The position numbers and the translations under genes were made by a program. The notes beneath the pieces were generated by a model. It worked only from the letters and a program-made list of their open reading frames with translations, did not search any database and was not told the DNA's origin. From NCBI GenBank assembly GCA_964596165.1, contig CAZQTW010000030.1:6838-70837 (forward strand): a DNA stretch of 64,000 bases. Reading direction: 5' to 3'. Positions 36,423 to 46,000 of the stretch are shown piece after piece. The stretch's first letter is position 1, and each line of letters starts with the position of its first letter. Source of the stretch: CAYUQT01 sp964596165 (lineage in GTDB: Bacteria > Planctomycetota > Phycisphaerae > UBA1845 > JAFGLZ01).

Positions 36423-38186
36423 GTGAACGACGCACCGGTCGAATCCAGCACGATGCCGATCGACGCTCCGGCCCCCGTTCCGCGAGCAGGCCGCCGGCGG
36501 AAGCGGATGGTCGTCTTCAGCCTGATCGCCGTCTTGCTTGGCGGACTCCACGCCTGGCTTCAGCGATTCACGATGAACGTCGACGGGATCTGCTACCTCG
36601 ACATGGGCGACGCCTGGTGGCGCGGCGATTGGGGCATGATCGCCAATGCGTACTGGAGCCCGCTCTATCCGTGCTTCCTCGGCCTCGTCGTGCGGATCCT
36701 GAAGCCGTCGCCGTTCTGGGAATTCCCGCTCGCTCATCTGGTCAACTTCCTGGTGTTTGTCTTCGCCTTGGGAAGCTTCGGTTTCATGGTGAGCGAGCTT
36801 CTGCGTTTCAACCGCGATCGACAGCTCACCCTTTCGACGGAACGCCTTGTCCCTCTGCCGGAGGGGTTGTGGCTGACCTGCGCCTACCTGCTGTTCTTTT
36901 GGTCGTCCCTTCGCATGATGCTGACCACCCCCGACATGACCGTCGCCGCGTTCATCTATCTCATCTGTGGGATTCTCCTTCGAATTCGGAACGGCGCTTT
37001 CGGCCGGAGGACGTTCGTCGTCCTGGGCATCGTCCTCGGCCTCGGGTATCTGGCGAAGGCCCCCCTGTTTCCGATGGCCTTCGTGTTCCTGGCATGCGCC
37101 GTCACGACGGCGGCGGGACGGCGACGGTCGTTGTCTCACGTCGGCCTGTCGCTGGGGGTGTTTCTCCTGGTGGCAGGCCCCTGGATTGGGCTGTTGTCAA
37201 AGACCCAGGGCCGACTGACGTTCGGCGACAGCGGAAGGTTGAACCACGCGTGGACGGTCAACGGCCTCAGGAAATACGTTCACTGGCAAGGCGGTCCGCC
37301 GGGTTGCGGCATGCCCAAGCACCCGACGCGACAAGTGCTTGACTCCCCCGCAGTTTACGAGTTCGCCGCACCGATCGGTGGCACCTATCCGCCCTGGTAC
37401 GATCCCAGCTACTGGCACGACGGCGTTCGAAATCACTTCGAGCCGGCCGGTCAGATCGCGGCGATCAGGCGGACCGCCGAGGCGTACTTTCGCATCTTCT
37501 ACCACTGGCAAGGAGGGGTAATCGTGGCCGTCGTCGGCCTGTACCTGCTGGGCTCCCGAGGCACCATCCGTTGGCGGCATCTGGCCGGGTACGCCTTCCT
37601 CCTCGTGCCGGTCGTGATCGGCCTGCTCATGTACGTGCCGCTCCACGTCAGCTTTCGGTATGTCGGTTCGATGATCGTCGTGCTGTGGCTTGTGCTCTTG
37701 TCGGGCGTTGTGTTGCCCGATTCTCCGTGGATGCGGAAGGCCGCCCTCTGTCTGACGTCCGCGGCCATGGCGAACCTTGGCCTCCTGATCGTCTACTGGT
37801 GCGTCACGCCGACGGGCGACGGCGCGGGCGACTACACGGGCTTGAGGGACTATGGGCGACCGCATACGCAATGGCATATCGCCGACCGCCTGAATCGCAT
37901 GGGGATCGGGCCGGGGACCCAGATCGCCTTTATCGGCGAACCCCTGTTCGCCTACTGGGCGAGGTTGGCCCGTGTCCGAATCGTCGCCGATGTGCCCGCT
38001 CGCTTCGGAGACGCGGCGCTCTTCCGCACGACCTATCCTTTCGTCAAGGACAAGGTCTTCGCGGCCCTCGAGAACACCCCCGCCCAGTTCGTCGTCGTTG
38101 AAAGACCGCCGCCGTCCGTGGCGGCCGCCGGCTGGCGGCGGATCGGCGACAGCGAGCTGTACGTCCGGCCGCTGGGAGACCGATAG
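36423..38186 (+). CDS. GT-C-type multi-pass membrane glycosyltransferase
   Basis: The product has 587 residues from a GTG at 36423 (GGAGG 11 bases upstream). After the first membrane segment the motif FTMNVDGICYLDMGDAWW (D54, D60) and YWSPLYP resemble the first-loop acidic site of GT39/ArnT-like GT-C enzymes. About ten more hydrophobic segments follow, and the C-terminal 150 residues form a soluble domain (LNRMGIGPGTQIAFIGEP). It probably transfers sugar from a polyprenyl carrier in the outer leaflet. The acceptor is unknown. It is 71 bp after the M20 gene on the same strand. Confidence 0.72.
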   Translation: MNDAPVESSTMPIDAPAPVPRAGRRRKRMVVFSLIAVLLGGLHAWLQRFTMNVDGICYLDMGDAWWRGDWGMIANAYWSPLYPCFLGLVVRILKPSPFWEFPLAHLVNFLVFVFALGSFGFMVSELLRFNRDRQLTLSTERLVPLPEGLWLTCAYLLFFWSSLRMMLTTPDMTVAAFIYLICGILLRIRNGAFGRRTFVVLGIVLGLGYLAKAPLFPMAFVFLACAVTTAAGRRRSLSHVGLSLGVFLLVAGPWIGLLSKTQGRLTFGDSGRLNHAWTVNGLRKYVHWQGGPPGCGMPKHPTRQVLDSPAVYEFAAPIGGTYPPWYDPSYWHDGVRNHFEPAGQIAAIRRTAEAYFRIFYHWQGGVIVAVVGLYLLGSRGTIRWRHLAGYAFLLVPVVIGLLMYVPLHVSFRYVGSMIVVLWLVLLSGVVLPDSPWMRKAALCLTSAAMANLGLLIVYWCVTPTGDGAGDYTGLRDYGRPHTQWHIADRLNRMGIGPGTQIAFIGEPLFAYWARLARVRIVADVPARFGDAALFRTTYPFVKDKVFAALENTPAQFVVVERPPPSVAAAGWRRIGDSELYVRPLGDR

Positions 38187-38389
38187 CCAACCGTTGCCTC
38201 GGCGCCTAAAATGGTGTGTTGCGGCTTGGCGCTGCGAGGAGTTCCGGGTCGCGCGGAGACGGGTGTTTGCCGCCGGCGGCGTGCCGCCCGTGCGGACGTG
38301 GCAGGAAACGGGGCAAACACGGGCGGACAAGCCGTCCGCAGCGCCCCCGGGGCAAACCGTCCGAACCCGCGCCTCGTCGTGAGGTAGGC

Positions 38390-38734
38390 ATGGCTGGCTT
38401 GGCACCGCCCGACATCGACGGGCAGACGAGCGTCGCGGAACCCGAGCAGGAACAGAAACCGCGGCGCCGGCCCCTCTACCACGTGGTTCTGCTCGACGAC
38501 AACGAACACACCTACGACTACGTGATCGAGATGCTGGGGCGGATCTTCGGGCACCCGGCCTCGCGGGGTTACCAACTGGCGCGCGAAGTCGATACCGTCG
38601 GTCGGGCGATCGTCGACACAACCACCTTGGAGCGGGCCGAGCTCAAGCGCGACCAGATCCGCGCCTATGGCCCGGACTGGCGCCTGGAGACCAGCAAGGG
38701 CTCCATGGCGGTAACACTCGAGCCGGCCGAGTGA
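38390..38734 (+). CDS. clpS: ClpS adaptor protein
   Basis: The product has 114 residues. The ATG at 38390 follows GAGGTAGG. The ClpS fold is clear: YHVVLLDDNEHTYDYVIEML with the N-degron-pocket D-D-N-x-x-x-x-x-x-V, then REVDTVGRAIV in place of the usual H-x-x-G-x-A. It delivers N-end-rule substrates to ClpA/ClpC-ClpP. The N-terminal 25 residues are a flexible extension. clpA is not adjacent. Confidence 0.88.
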   Translation: MAGLAPPDIDGQTSVAEPEQEQKPRRRPLYHVVLLDDNEHTYDYVIEMLGRIFGHPASRGYQLAREVDTVGRAIVDTTTLERAELKRDQIRAYGPDWRLETSKGSMAVTLEPAE

Positions 38735-38855
38735 AGGCGCACGAAAACTCGCTCGCCGCGAGCGCCGTTCGGGTGGGTCGGACCTCGCCGGGCGGGCGTT
38801 CGTCGGATGGCGAGCCGTCGGCCGGGGCGGGAGGCGAGCGGAGGAAAACGATCGA

Positions 38856-39143
38856 ATGCGAAGGTTCATCCGGGAATGGCCCGCAAGGCATCAACACCCC
38901 GTCAGCCGCGTCCTGCACGCGATCGGCATCCCGATGACGATTGCGGCGGTTCCCCTGATGATTGGGCAGTTGGTCGAAGGGAACTGGCCGGCGTGGTGGC
39001 GACCCGTGTTGCTCATCGTCGTGGGCTACGTCCTGCAATACGTCGGGCATCTGATCGAGGGCAACGACATGGGCGAGATCATCGGCATCAAGAAGCGCCT
39101 CGGCAAGCCATACGTTGATATCTCGCCCCGCTACCGCAACTAA
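38856..39143 (+). CDS. DUF962 / Mpo1-like membrane protein
   Basis: The product has 95 residues: RHQHPVSRVLHAIGIPMTIA, PVLLIVVGYVLQYVGHLIEG and ND. The His residues of HQHP, LHAIG and GHLIEGN are the family hallmark. Yeast Mpo1 of this family is an iron-dependent alpha-oxidation dioxygenase of 2-hydroxy fatty acids; the activity here is inferred only. There are two membrane segments. It is shorter than most members, which have about 100-180 residues. Confidence 0.75.
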   Translation: MRRFIREWPARHQHPVSRVLHAIGIPMTIAAVPLMIGQLVEGNWPAWWRPVLLIVVGYVLQYVGHLIEGNDMGEIIGIKKRLGKPYVDISPRYRN

Positions 39144-39536
39144 CCCGCCTGCCGGCCTCGGTGAGGGGTCTAAGACCCAGCGCGACGGCGGAAAAAGAAT
39201 CCGCGAAATTCATTTGACAAGACCAAATGTTAGGTATATGTTAGGGTATACAGACGGCGTTCCCCGAACCCGCTGCCGGACTGGCGATCCGGTCGGTGGG
39301 GACATGCCTTCCGACCAGGTACCCGAGCGGCACCGCCGACGCACCGGCGTCGGTGTCCGGGCCTGCCTGTCGCGGTGAGGTGTTGCGCCTCGCCGCGATG
39401 ACACCAGAACCGTGAATTCAGCAAGGACAGCCGACGACGGATCCTGAACCGGGCTCGCCTCGCACAGGCCACTCTCGGGGTCGTTGCGACCGGTCGCGCC
39501 GGTCGTCTGTCCGCATTCGATGGAGGGCAACTCATC
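39144..39536. other. promoter region of atypical sigma gene
   Basis: No gene is supported. It holds the promoter at 39214-39242. The transcribed leader would be nearly 290 bases long, with no structure that I can name. Confidence 0.5.
39214..39242 (+). promoter_or_regulatory. sigma70-type promoter for 39537 gene
   Basis: TTGACA (39214-39219), 17-base spacer, TATGTT (39237-39242). This is a rare consensus -35 in this GC-rich sequence, in an AT-rich island. Confidence 0.6.
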
Positions 39537-40589
39537 GTGAGACTCACCGAGCAAGAACAAAAGCTGGTGACCGAAAACCTCGGTCTCGTCAACGTGCATA
39601 TCCGTCGGTTTGTCCCCGTGCCGCACAACCCGACCGCCTCGCGCGAGTACGAGGACCTGTTTCAGGAGGGGTGTCTGGCTCTGATGCAGGCGGCACGGAA
39701 CTACCGCGCCGACCGGCACGGACCCTTCTCGGCCTATGCCCTCTCATGGGTCCACCATGCGGTCAACAAGGCCCTGTGCGAAGGCTTCGCTACCCTTCGC
39801 GTGCCGGCCAACGCGGTTCATGAGGCCCGGCGGCGTCAACGAAAGACCGCCCGGTCGGATCGGCATCGGCCCGAGCCGGCGCTGGTCGAGACCCGGCGAC
39901 TGACCGAGGAGGCGCCCGACGGTCTGACCGAGAGCGAGATTCGCCATCCGCCGAGGCACGTCGGTCGATTCCTGGGCCGTCCATGGCACGGTCAACGCGA
40001 CACGATCGAGACACGAATTCGAGCGAAGTACGAGGCGGCCGTCCGCGCCGCCCACGGGCGGCTGTGCGGCTCCGGACGAGGACGGAGCGACCGAGACGCC
40101 CTGATCCGGCGGATCGTCAACGAGCGGCTGTTGGTTCCCGAGCCGAGCGCCCGCACCTCGACGCGCCGACTCGCCCAAGATTTTCGCTGTTCCATCGGAC
40201 GTATTGTGTATTGCGGCGATATCCTCGCGGCCGAGATTCGCTCCCTCCTGGAGGCCGACGACGAGGTGGACCTGTTAGTGAAACTCGCCCGACGGGAGTC
40301 CGACGGCATGGGCACGGTCATCGACGCGGCCACGGCTTCGAGGATGACCCGCGCCGCCCGGGAGGGGTTCGCCCGACGGTTCGCCGGGCTCGCGCCGGAT
40401 CGCCAGGGCCTGATCCTCCGTGAACTCGTCCACAAGACGATCGGGTCGCCGAGCGCCTTCGCCGGGCGGCTGTTTGGTCGATTGTCGGCTCAGGATCAAT
40501 GCATCTTCCTCGGCAGGGTCAAACCGGAAGCACGACCCGGCTCGGACAACCCATCGCTCACGCCCGATGGACGATGTGACCCGCCTTGA
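39537..40589 (+). CDS. atypical sigma-70-like protein
   Basis: The product has 350 residues from a GTG at 39537 (GGAGG 10 bases upstream). Residues 1-95 look like sigma region 2: TEQEQKLVTENLGLVNVHIR, YEDLFQEGCLALMQAARNY, FSAYALSWVHHAVNKALCEG, FATLRVPANA. Then comes a long Arg-rich linker (residues 95-205). A helix-turn-helix-like piece TSTRRLAQDFRCSIGRIVYC is near 210, followed by about 120 residues of no known type. It is longer than most group 3/4 sigma factors and its region 4 is unusual. The 3' end overlaps the convergent nagA gene by 32 bases. It may control glycan or stress genes, but no target can be named. Confidence 0.65.
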   Translation: MRLTEQEQKLVTENLGLVNVHIRRFVPVPHNPTASREYEDLFQEGCLALMQAARNYRADRHGPFSAYALSWVHHAVNKALCEGFATLRVPANAVHEARRRQRKTARSDRHRPEPALVETRRLTEEAPDGLTESEIRHPPRHVGRFLGRPWHGQRDTIETRIRAKYEAAVRAAHGRLCGSGRGRSDRDALIRRIVNERLLVPEPSARTSTRRLAQDFRCSIGRIVYCGDILAAEIRSLLEADDEVDLLVKLARRESDGMGTVIDAATASRMTRAAREGFARRFAGLAPDRQGLILRELVHKTIGSPSAFAGRLFGRLSAQDQCIFLGRVKPEARPGSDNPSLTPDGRCDPP

Positions 40590-41784
40590 TCGTCATCCGC
40601 ACGCGGAAGTCCTTGTCGAGGACGACGACGTCGGCGTCCTTTCCGACGGCCAGGATGCCCCGACGGTATTTCCATTCGAGGATCCGGGCGGCGTTGAGGC
40701 CGGCCATCTGGGCGGCCTGTTCGATGCTCGCGCCGCCCTGATCCATCATCGTCTTCAGCGAGCGGTCGAGCGTGACGGTGCTGCCGGCCAGCGTGTCGGG
40801 CGATTGCGCCAGGTAAGCCCGTCCCTCGCGGACGACGACCTGTTGCCCGCTGAAGTCGTACGTGCCGTCGGGCTGGCCGGCCGCCCGAATCGCGTCGGTC
40901 ACCAGGATGATCTTGTCGTGTCCCTTGACCTTGAGCAGCAGCTGCAGGATTGCCGGATGGACGTGAACGGCGTCGGCGATGACCTCGACGAACAGCTCGT
41001 CGCGCAGCAGCGTGCCCGCCAACACGCCGGGCCTGCGATGGTGCATCGGCGGCATCGCGTTGAAGATGTGCGTCACGCCCTCGAGCCCGTTGTCGATCGC
41101 CTCGGCGATGTCCTCGTAGCGGGCGGTCGAGTGGCCGATCGACATGTGGATCGGCTGCGGAACGCCGGCGTGCCGTGCGTCGGGCGCCCCCCGCCGAAGC
41201 GCCGCGGCCTTGAGCACCTGCATCGCCCCCGGCATCTCGGGCGCGATCGTCATCACGCGGGCCCACGGACCGGCCGCCTCCATGATCTGATAGAATCCCG
41301 TCAGCGTCGCGGGCCACATGTAGTCCGTCCGGATCGCGCCGTGCATCTTGGGGTTCAGGAACGGCCCCTCCAGGTGCAGCCCTTCGAGGATTCGCCACGG
41401 ACCCGCCGATTCGCCGTACTCGCGCAGCCGGCGGATGCAGTCGAGGAACGGCTCGAGCGGCTGCGGATAGATCGTGGCGATCAGCGACGTCGTGCCGTGG
41501 CTCGCGTGGAACCGGCTGATCTCGTCGAACGCCTCGGGGTTCGCGTCGGCGAAGTCGTGGCCTCGGCCGCCGTGAACGTGGATGTCGATGAAGCCGGGCA
41601 GGACGTATAGGCCGTCGAGATCGATCCGCTCGGCCGCCGCCGGCGGCGACACATCGTCGGCCTGTCCCATCTGGGCGATCTTGCCGTCTTCCAGGACGAG
41701 GTTGCAGTGATCCTCGCGCCGATAGGGCGTGACGGCCGTGCCGTTCGCCAGAAACAACGGTGCTGCATTACTGAGCGTCCCCAT
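40558..41784 (-). CDS. nagA: N-acetylglucosamine-6-phosphate deacetylase
   Basis: The product has 408 residues from the ATG at 41784 (a GTG at 41805 is also possible). It converts GlcNAc-6-P to glucosamine-6-P plus acetate in the cytoplasm. Visible motifs are LPGFIDIHVHGGRGHDFAD, GLHLEGPFLNPKMHGAI (metal Glu), MSIGHSTA, GVTHIFNAMPPMHHR, IADAVHVHP and ILVTDAIRAAG (catalytic Asp). NagB is not in the window. Together with the ROK regulator and secreted hexosaminidase-like protein it fits amino-sugar scavenging from chitin, mucin or peptidoglycan. Confidence 0.93.
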   Translation of the reverse strand: MGTLSNAAPLFLANGTAVTPYRREDHCNLVLEDGKIAQMGQADDVSPPAAAERIDLDGLYVLPGFIDIHVHGGRGHDFADANPEAFDEISRFHASHGTTSLIATIYPQPLEPFLDCIRRLREYGESAGPWRILEGLHLEGPFLNPKMHGAIRTDYMWPATLTGFYQIMEAAGPWARVMTIAPEMPGAMQVLKAAALRRGAPDARHAGVPQPIHMSIGHSTARYEDIAEAIDNGLEGVTHIFNAMPPMHHRRPGVLAGTLLRDELFVEVIADAVHVHPAILQLLLKVKGHDKIILVTDAIRAAGQPDGTYDFSGQQVVVREGRAYLAQSPDTLAGSTVTLDRSLKTMMDQGGASIEQAAQMAGLNAARILEWKYRRGILAVGKDADVVVLDKDFRVRMTIKAGHIVHRA

Positions 41785-42447
41785 AAGACCTATACAGATA
41801 CCCACCCGCTTGCTTCGCGTCTACGGTTCAGTCTGTCCTTCTGAATCGATAGGTGCACGGTTGAGCCGGAGAAGTCCGCCGCAAGGGCACCGCCTGTCGG
41901 TCTTCCGGAAAGAGATCGGCCGTCTCCACCGATGAAGAGCGAGTGGACACACACATGACGCATCGGCTGGCTTGCGGACTCCCTCGACCCGAGTACGCCG
42001 CCCAGCGCCGTGGTCGCAGACCCAGCATTGAGGTCACGGCAACCATCCCAACACAAACACAACGAGAGTGTGCAGACAGAAGAAGGCATTGTGGCGCTAC
42101 GGCGCTTGTACCGCCCATCGATAACCACCCTGCGATTCGGTAATTGTGCCCATTTTGACCAACGTGTTGCGAATGGGGACCTCATCGTTCTGGTGTCGTA
42201 GTGGCACTGGGACAGCCTCAGACCATAATCCAGAGTCTGTAACCATGATGTAGCCAAGGCATTACGGCATCAGTCATCCTTGAAGGATGTTTGCTTCCGA
42301 CTGGGAAACCAAACAATAGGTGTAGAAGAATGGCCAAGGCGCCTCCGTTCTTGCGTCTTCCTCGCTCTTCCGCCAGTCAAGATGTTGCTATTCTTCAGTG
42401 GCAGGCTATCCTGTCTTCTGCGCATCCCGTTTCCCAACAGGCGCATC
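41785..42447. other. long intergenic region before GT-C/TPR gene
   Basis: About 660 bases with no supported gene. The base composition is visibly lower in GC than the flanks from about 42030 on. A frame is open from 42280 into the next gene but has no ribosome-binding site or membrane logic before 42448. Confidence 0.5.
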
Positions 42448-44355
42448 ATGACTCTCAAGAGACATCACAGACTCATCTTGGGTGCTGTTGTGCTGGCGGC
42501 CTCATTCGTCTTCCTGGTCAGCGGCATCCACGTCGGCAAGGATGGTGATAGGCCGCCGTTCTTCATGGACGAGGCCCATAAGCTGGGCGAGACCTATTTC
42601 TGGCACCTGCTCTTCGAAAGAGGAGATATTCATCATCCCGCTTGGACTCAGGACTTCTTTGCCAGAACCAACCCCACCGTGCCCAAGTTTGTGTTTGGGG
42701 CCGTGTTGGCGGCATGCGGGTATCACGTTCACGATCAGCAGTTGCAGAAAGATTTTGAGCGATTCGCCTCCAAGTGGGAAAGGCTTCGTGAATGCGTGCC
42801 CGACGGCATGCTTCGAGTGACTCGGTGCACAAACGCTCTGTTCGCCGCGATGATTTGTCTCCTGTTCTACGGCATTGGCTTCCGGATAGGCGGGCTTGCC
42901 ACCGGTCTACTCGCTGTGTTTCTTCTGCTCGGCAACCCCCTGTTCGAGACAAATGCGCGACGTGGCCTGGCGGACATTATGCTCCTGTTTCATCTCACGC
43001 TGATGCTTCCGGTGTCGCGCTGGTCGGTCCAGAGAATGATCCAACATTGGCGAGGCAGTTCCGAGGGCGGCGCCGTCTTGAAATGGGCTTCACTGTTGGC
43101 GACGACCGTCGTCGTTCCCGGCCTAGTGATCGCCCTAGCAACGGGGAGCAAGCTGAACGGAGCCCTGTCCGCACCCCTGTACGCAATCACCATGGTATTC
43201 GCCTCCCTTGCCGTTTCCGGAGCTGCGTCAAGGTGGCGAAGAATCGCCTTGGCGTTAGTCGTAGTCATCTTGGCACTCGTCGTTGCCGTGACGGTATTCG
43301 TTGCGGTCAACCCGTATCTTTATCAAGACCCCGTCAGCCGAATGTTTGGAATCGTGCGCACGTGTCGGGACTGGATCGTCAGAATCCGAATACACCCGGG
43401 GGACGGACTGTTCAGCCTTCGTCAGAAGGTCGCGTTTGTCAGTTCGTTTGCACTTCGCGCTATCCAGCTACAGCCCTCCGTGGCCCTCTGGACTCTCGGG
43501 CACTGGCTGATGGTTTCTGGCTTCTCTATCGGCATCGTGGTCCTGACTGGCCGTTGCCTGAGTCCCGGCGCGGACACCGAAGGATCCGCAAAGAGTCCCG
43601 CGACGGCGCTCGACGCTCGTCTCGATGCGTTTGTGGTCTTGTGCTGGATCGGCGTCTGTCTCGGAGGGACGACGCTGTGGTTGCCCTTAATGTGGGAAAG
43701 ATACCTGGTAGTGTCCAATGCCGGCGCGTGCCTCGCAGCTGCGATCGGTCTTGCGTACCTACCACGGAGGATCGGAGTGTTGCTCGATCTCCTCGCCGGC
43801 AAGTCGCCTCGTAACGGAAAGCTTCGGATCGTGGTGGGCACCGCATCCGCCGCGACGATCTGGACGATCCTGATGTGCACCCGATGGGTCATCGCGCCGG
43901 CCCTGCTGAATCCGATCTCACTGACTCTCGCCGGTGCAACGGTACCTGCTCCTGAGTACGCCACCGCGGTCAGAACCCATCCAGACTCCCTGCTGGAATG
44001 TCGCAATCTTGGACTGCTTCTTCTCACCCAGCACAGGAATGCGCAAGCAGCGCAGCTTTTCGAGAAGGCTCTTTCTCTCGTGAACCAGAACGCGCCGCAT
44101 TCGCAGTCCACGGACGTGCTGCGTTGCCGGTTGTTCTGGGAACTTACGCAAGCCCGCATGGCTGAGGGCAATGGCCCGGAGGCAACGAAGACGCTCCGCC
44201 AGCACATCGCGATGATCGAGCGAATTCGTGACGGCATGGTGTCCGGCGATCCCAAGTTGCGCGCGGAGTACAACCACCTCATTGACGTGCGCAGCCAACT
44301 GATCGCCCGCGGGCTCAAGCCGCAACAGAATGAATTCGAACTGTCAGACGAATAG
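42448..44355 (+). CDS. GT-C-like membrane glycosyltransferase with C-terminal TPR-like region
   Basis: The product has 635 residues from the ATG at 42448; the frame is open to 42280 but the hydrophobic first segment starts here (RLILGAVVLAASFVFLVSGI). FFMDEAHKLGE (D41-E42) in the first loop resembles the acidic site of GT39/PMT-like GT-C enzymes. About ten membrane segments follow. The last 130 residues are helical and TPR-like (NLGLLLLTQHRNAQAAQLFE, KALSLVNQ). It is less GC-rich than its neighbours, which suggests a different origin. It ends 95 bp before the left duplicated block. Confidence 0.7.
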   Translation: MTLKRHHRLILGAVVLAASFVFLVSGIHVGKDGDRPPFFMDEAHKLGETYFWHLLFERGDIHHPAWTQDFFARTNPTVPKFVFGAVLAACGYHVHDQQLQKDFERFASKWERLRECVPDGMLRVTRCTNALFAAMICLLFYGIGFRIGGLATGLLAVFLLLGNPLFETNARRGLADIMLLFHLTLMLPVSRWSVQRMIQHWRGSSEGGAVLKWASLLATTVVVPGLVIALATGSKLNGALSAPLYAITMVFASLAVSGAASRWRRIALALVVVILALVVAVTVFVAVNPYLYQDPVSRMFGIVRTCRDWIVRIRIHPGDGLFSLRQKVAFVSSFALRAIQLQPSVALWTLGHWLMVSGFSIGIVVLTGRCLSPGADTEGSAKSPATALDARLDAFVVLCWIGVCLGGTTLWLPLMWERYLVVSNAGACLAAAIGLAYLPRRIGVLLDLLAGKSPRNGKLRIVVGTASAATIWTILMCTRWVIAPALLNPISLTLAGATVPAPEYATAVRTHPDSLLECRNLGLLLLTQHRNAQAAQLFEKALSLVNQNAPHSQSTDVLRCRLFWELTQARMAEGNGPEATKTLRQHIAMIERIRDGMVSGDPKLRAEYNHLIDVRSQLIARGLKPQQNEFELSDE

Positions 44356-44446
44356 CATCTTGCGATGCAACTTCAGCGCGGGTGGGGCCGGTCCTCTGTG
44401 TGACCAGGCTCAACGGCTCTTCGACGCGGTTCGGTGCTGAAGCTCG

Positions 44447-46000
44447 CTATGGCAAGCGCCAGGAGCGGCCGTCGGCCTCAAGGAGGTCGTCGGAGGCGCG
44501 AGGGCCCCATGAGCCGGCCTCATACTCATGGAGCGGGCAGGTCTTGTCGATGTCCTTGCCCTTTTCCCACATCGCCAGCACGGGCGACAGCAGCGCCCAC
44601 GCGAGTTCGATGTTGTCGTACCGCATGAACAGCGTCTGATCGCCCAGCATGCAGTCCAGCAGCAGGCGCTCGTAAGCGTCGCGCAGTTCGCCGCCGAACA
44701 CCTCGCGGTAGCTGAAATCCATCGTCAGCGCGCTCATGCAGAGCTTCGGGCCCGGCCGCTTCGCCTGGATCGTCAGCGACATGCCCTCCTCGGGCTGAAC
44801 GTTGAGGACCAACACGTTCGGAGCGAGTTGTTCCGGCAGGATCGGGACGAAAATCGAGTGCGGCACGCTCTTGAAGGTCAGGGCGATCTCGCTGACGCGG
44901 CGGGCCATCCGCTTGCCCGACCGCAAGTAGAACGGCACGCCCTGCCACCGCCAGTTGTCGATAAGCAGCTTGGTGGCCGCAAAGGTCTCCACGTGCGAAT
45001 TTGCGGGCACGCCCTCTTCCTGGCGATACGCGGGCACCGGCGCGTCGCCGATCCGTCCGGCCGCGTACTGCCCCCGCACGATCCACCGGCCGAGGTCCCG
45101 CAGATCGAACGGCCGGATCGACCGCAACAGTTTGGACTTCTCGTCGCGGACGCGGTCGGCGTCGAACGACGACGGCGGTTCCATCGCCACCAGCGACAGC
45201 ATTTGGAGCATGTGGTTCTGGAACATGTCGCGAAGCAGGCCGGTCTGCTCGAAGTAGCCCGCGCGATGCTCGACGCCGACGGACTCGGCCACCGTAATCT
45301 GCACGTGGTCGATGTAACGACGGTTCCAGAGCGGCTCGAACACCGCATTGGCGAACCGCAGCATCAGGATGTTCTGCACCGTGTCCTTGCCCAGGTAGTG
45401 ATCGATCCGATAGAGCTGCCGCTCATCGAGGACCTGGTGGAGTTCCTTGCTGAGTGCCACGGCGCTGTCGAGGTCGCGTCCGAAAGGTTTCTCGACGATC
45501 ACGCGGCGCCAGGCCGCGCGCTCGTCCGCCTCCTCCGTCAGACGGGACCCACCGAGCCTGGCCGCCACCACCCCGTAGAGCGGCGGGGGAATCGCCAGAT
45601 AGAACACGCGGTTGCCGGCGGTGCCGTGACGCGATTCCAATTCGGCCAGCCGTCGCGAGATCGAATCGTAGAGATCGCCGCTCTGGTAATCGCCCGCCGC
45701 ATAGTAGCCGTGCGCGACGAAGGCCTTTCGTTCGGTCTCGGCGGCGTCCCCGACGGCCTTGGACAGCGAGTCCATGACCGCCCGGCGAAAGGCGTCGTCG
45801 GTCATCGGAGTTCGCGCGCAACCGAGAACGAAGAACTGCTTGGGGAGTAATCCTCGCTGAAAGAGGCTGAACAACGACGGCAGGAGTTTGCGGTGCGTCA
45901 GGTCGCCCGACGCGCCGAAGATGACCACCCCGCACGGGTCGGGCCGGGCTTCCGTGCAGAACATGTCGCTGACGCGAAAATGGAGCTTCGCCTTGGACAC
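44447..46000 (-). CDS. zwf: glucose-6-phosphate dehydrogenase, left duplicate
   Basis: The product has 517 residues, identical in translation to the gene at 52987-54540. It oxidises glucose-6-phosphate with NADP+ to 6-phosphogluconolactone. The GTG start at 46000 follows GGAG. Motifs are VVIFGASGDLTHRKL (NADP fold) and YRIDHYLGKD (active-site His). Only the stop codon differs: TAG here, TGA in the other copy, because the duplicated block ends one base inside the last codon. Upstream it has only the cut reductase fragment, so its native promoter is missing unless one lies in the 140-bp spacer. Confidence 0.95.
   Translation of the reverse strand: MSKAKLHFRVSDMFCTEARPDPCGVVIFGASGDLTHRKLLPSLFSLFQRGLLPKQFFVLGCARTPMTDDAFRRAVMDSLSKAVGDAAETERKAFVAHGYYAAGDYQSGDLYDSISRRLAELESRHGTAGNRVFYLAIPPPLYGVVAARLGGSRLTEEADERAAWRRVIVEKPFGRDLDSAVALSKELHQVLDERQLYRIDHYLGKDTVQNILMLRFANAVFEPLWNRRYIDHVQITVAESVGVEHRAGYFEQTGLLRDMFQNHMLQMLSLVAMEPPSSFDADRVRDEKSKLLRSIRPFDLRDLGRWIVRGQYAAGRIGDAPVPAYRQEEGVPANSHVETFAATKLLIDNWRWQGVPFYLRSGKRMARRVSEIALTFKSVPHSIFVPILPEQLAPNVLVLNVQPEEGMSLTIQAKRPGPKLCMSALTMDFSYREVFGGELRDAYERLLLDCMLGDQTLFMRYDNIELAWALLSPVLAMWEKGKDIDKTCPLHEYEAGSWGPRASDDLLEADGRSWRLP

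Noticed and set aside
41785..42447. A small gene in the long gap before the GT-C/TPR gene
   Set aside because: Short frames exist on both strands but none has a ribosome-binding site or protein-like composition.
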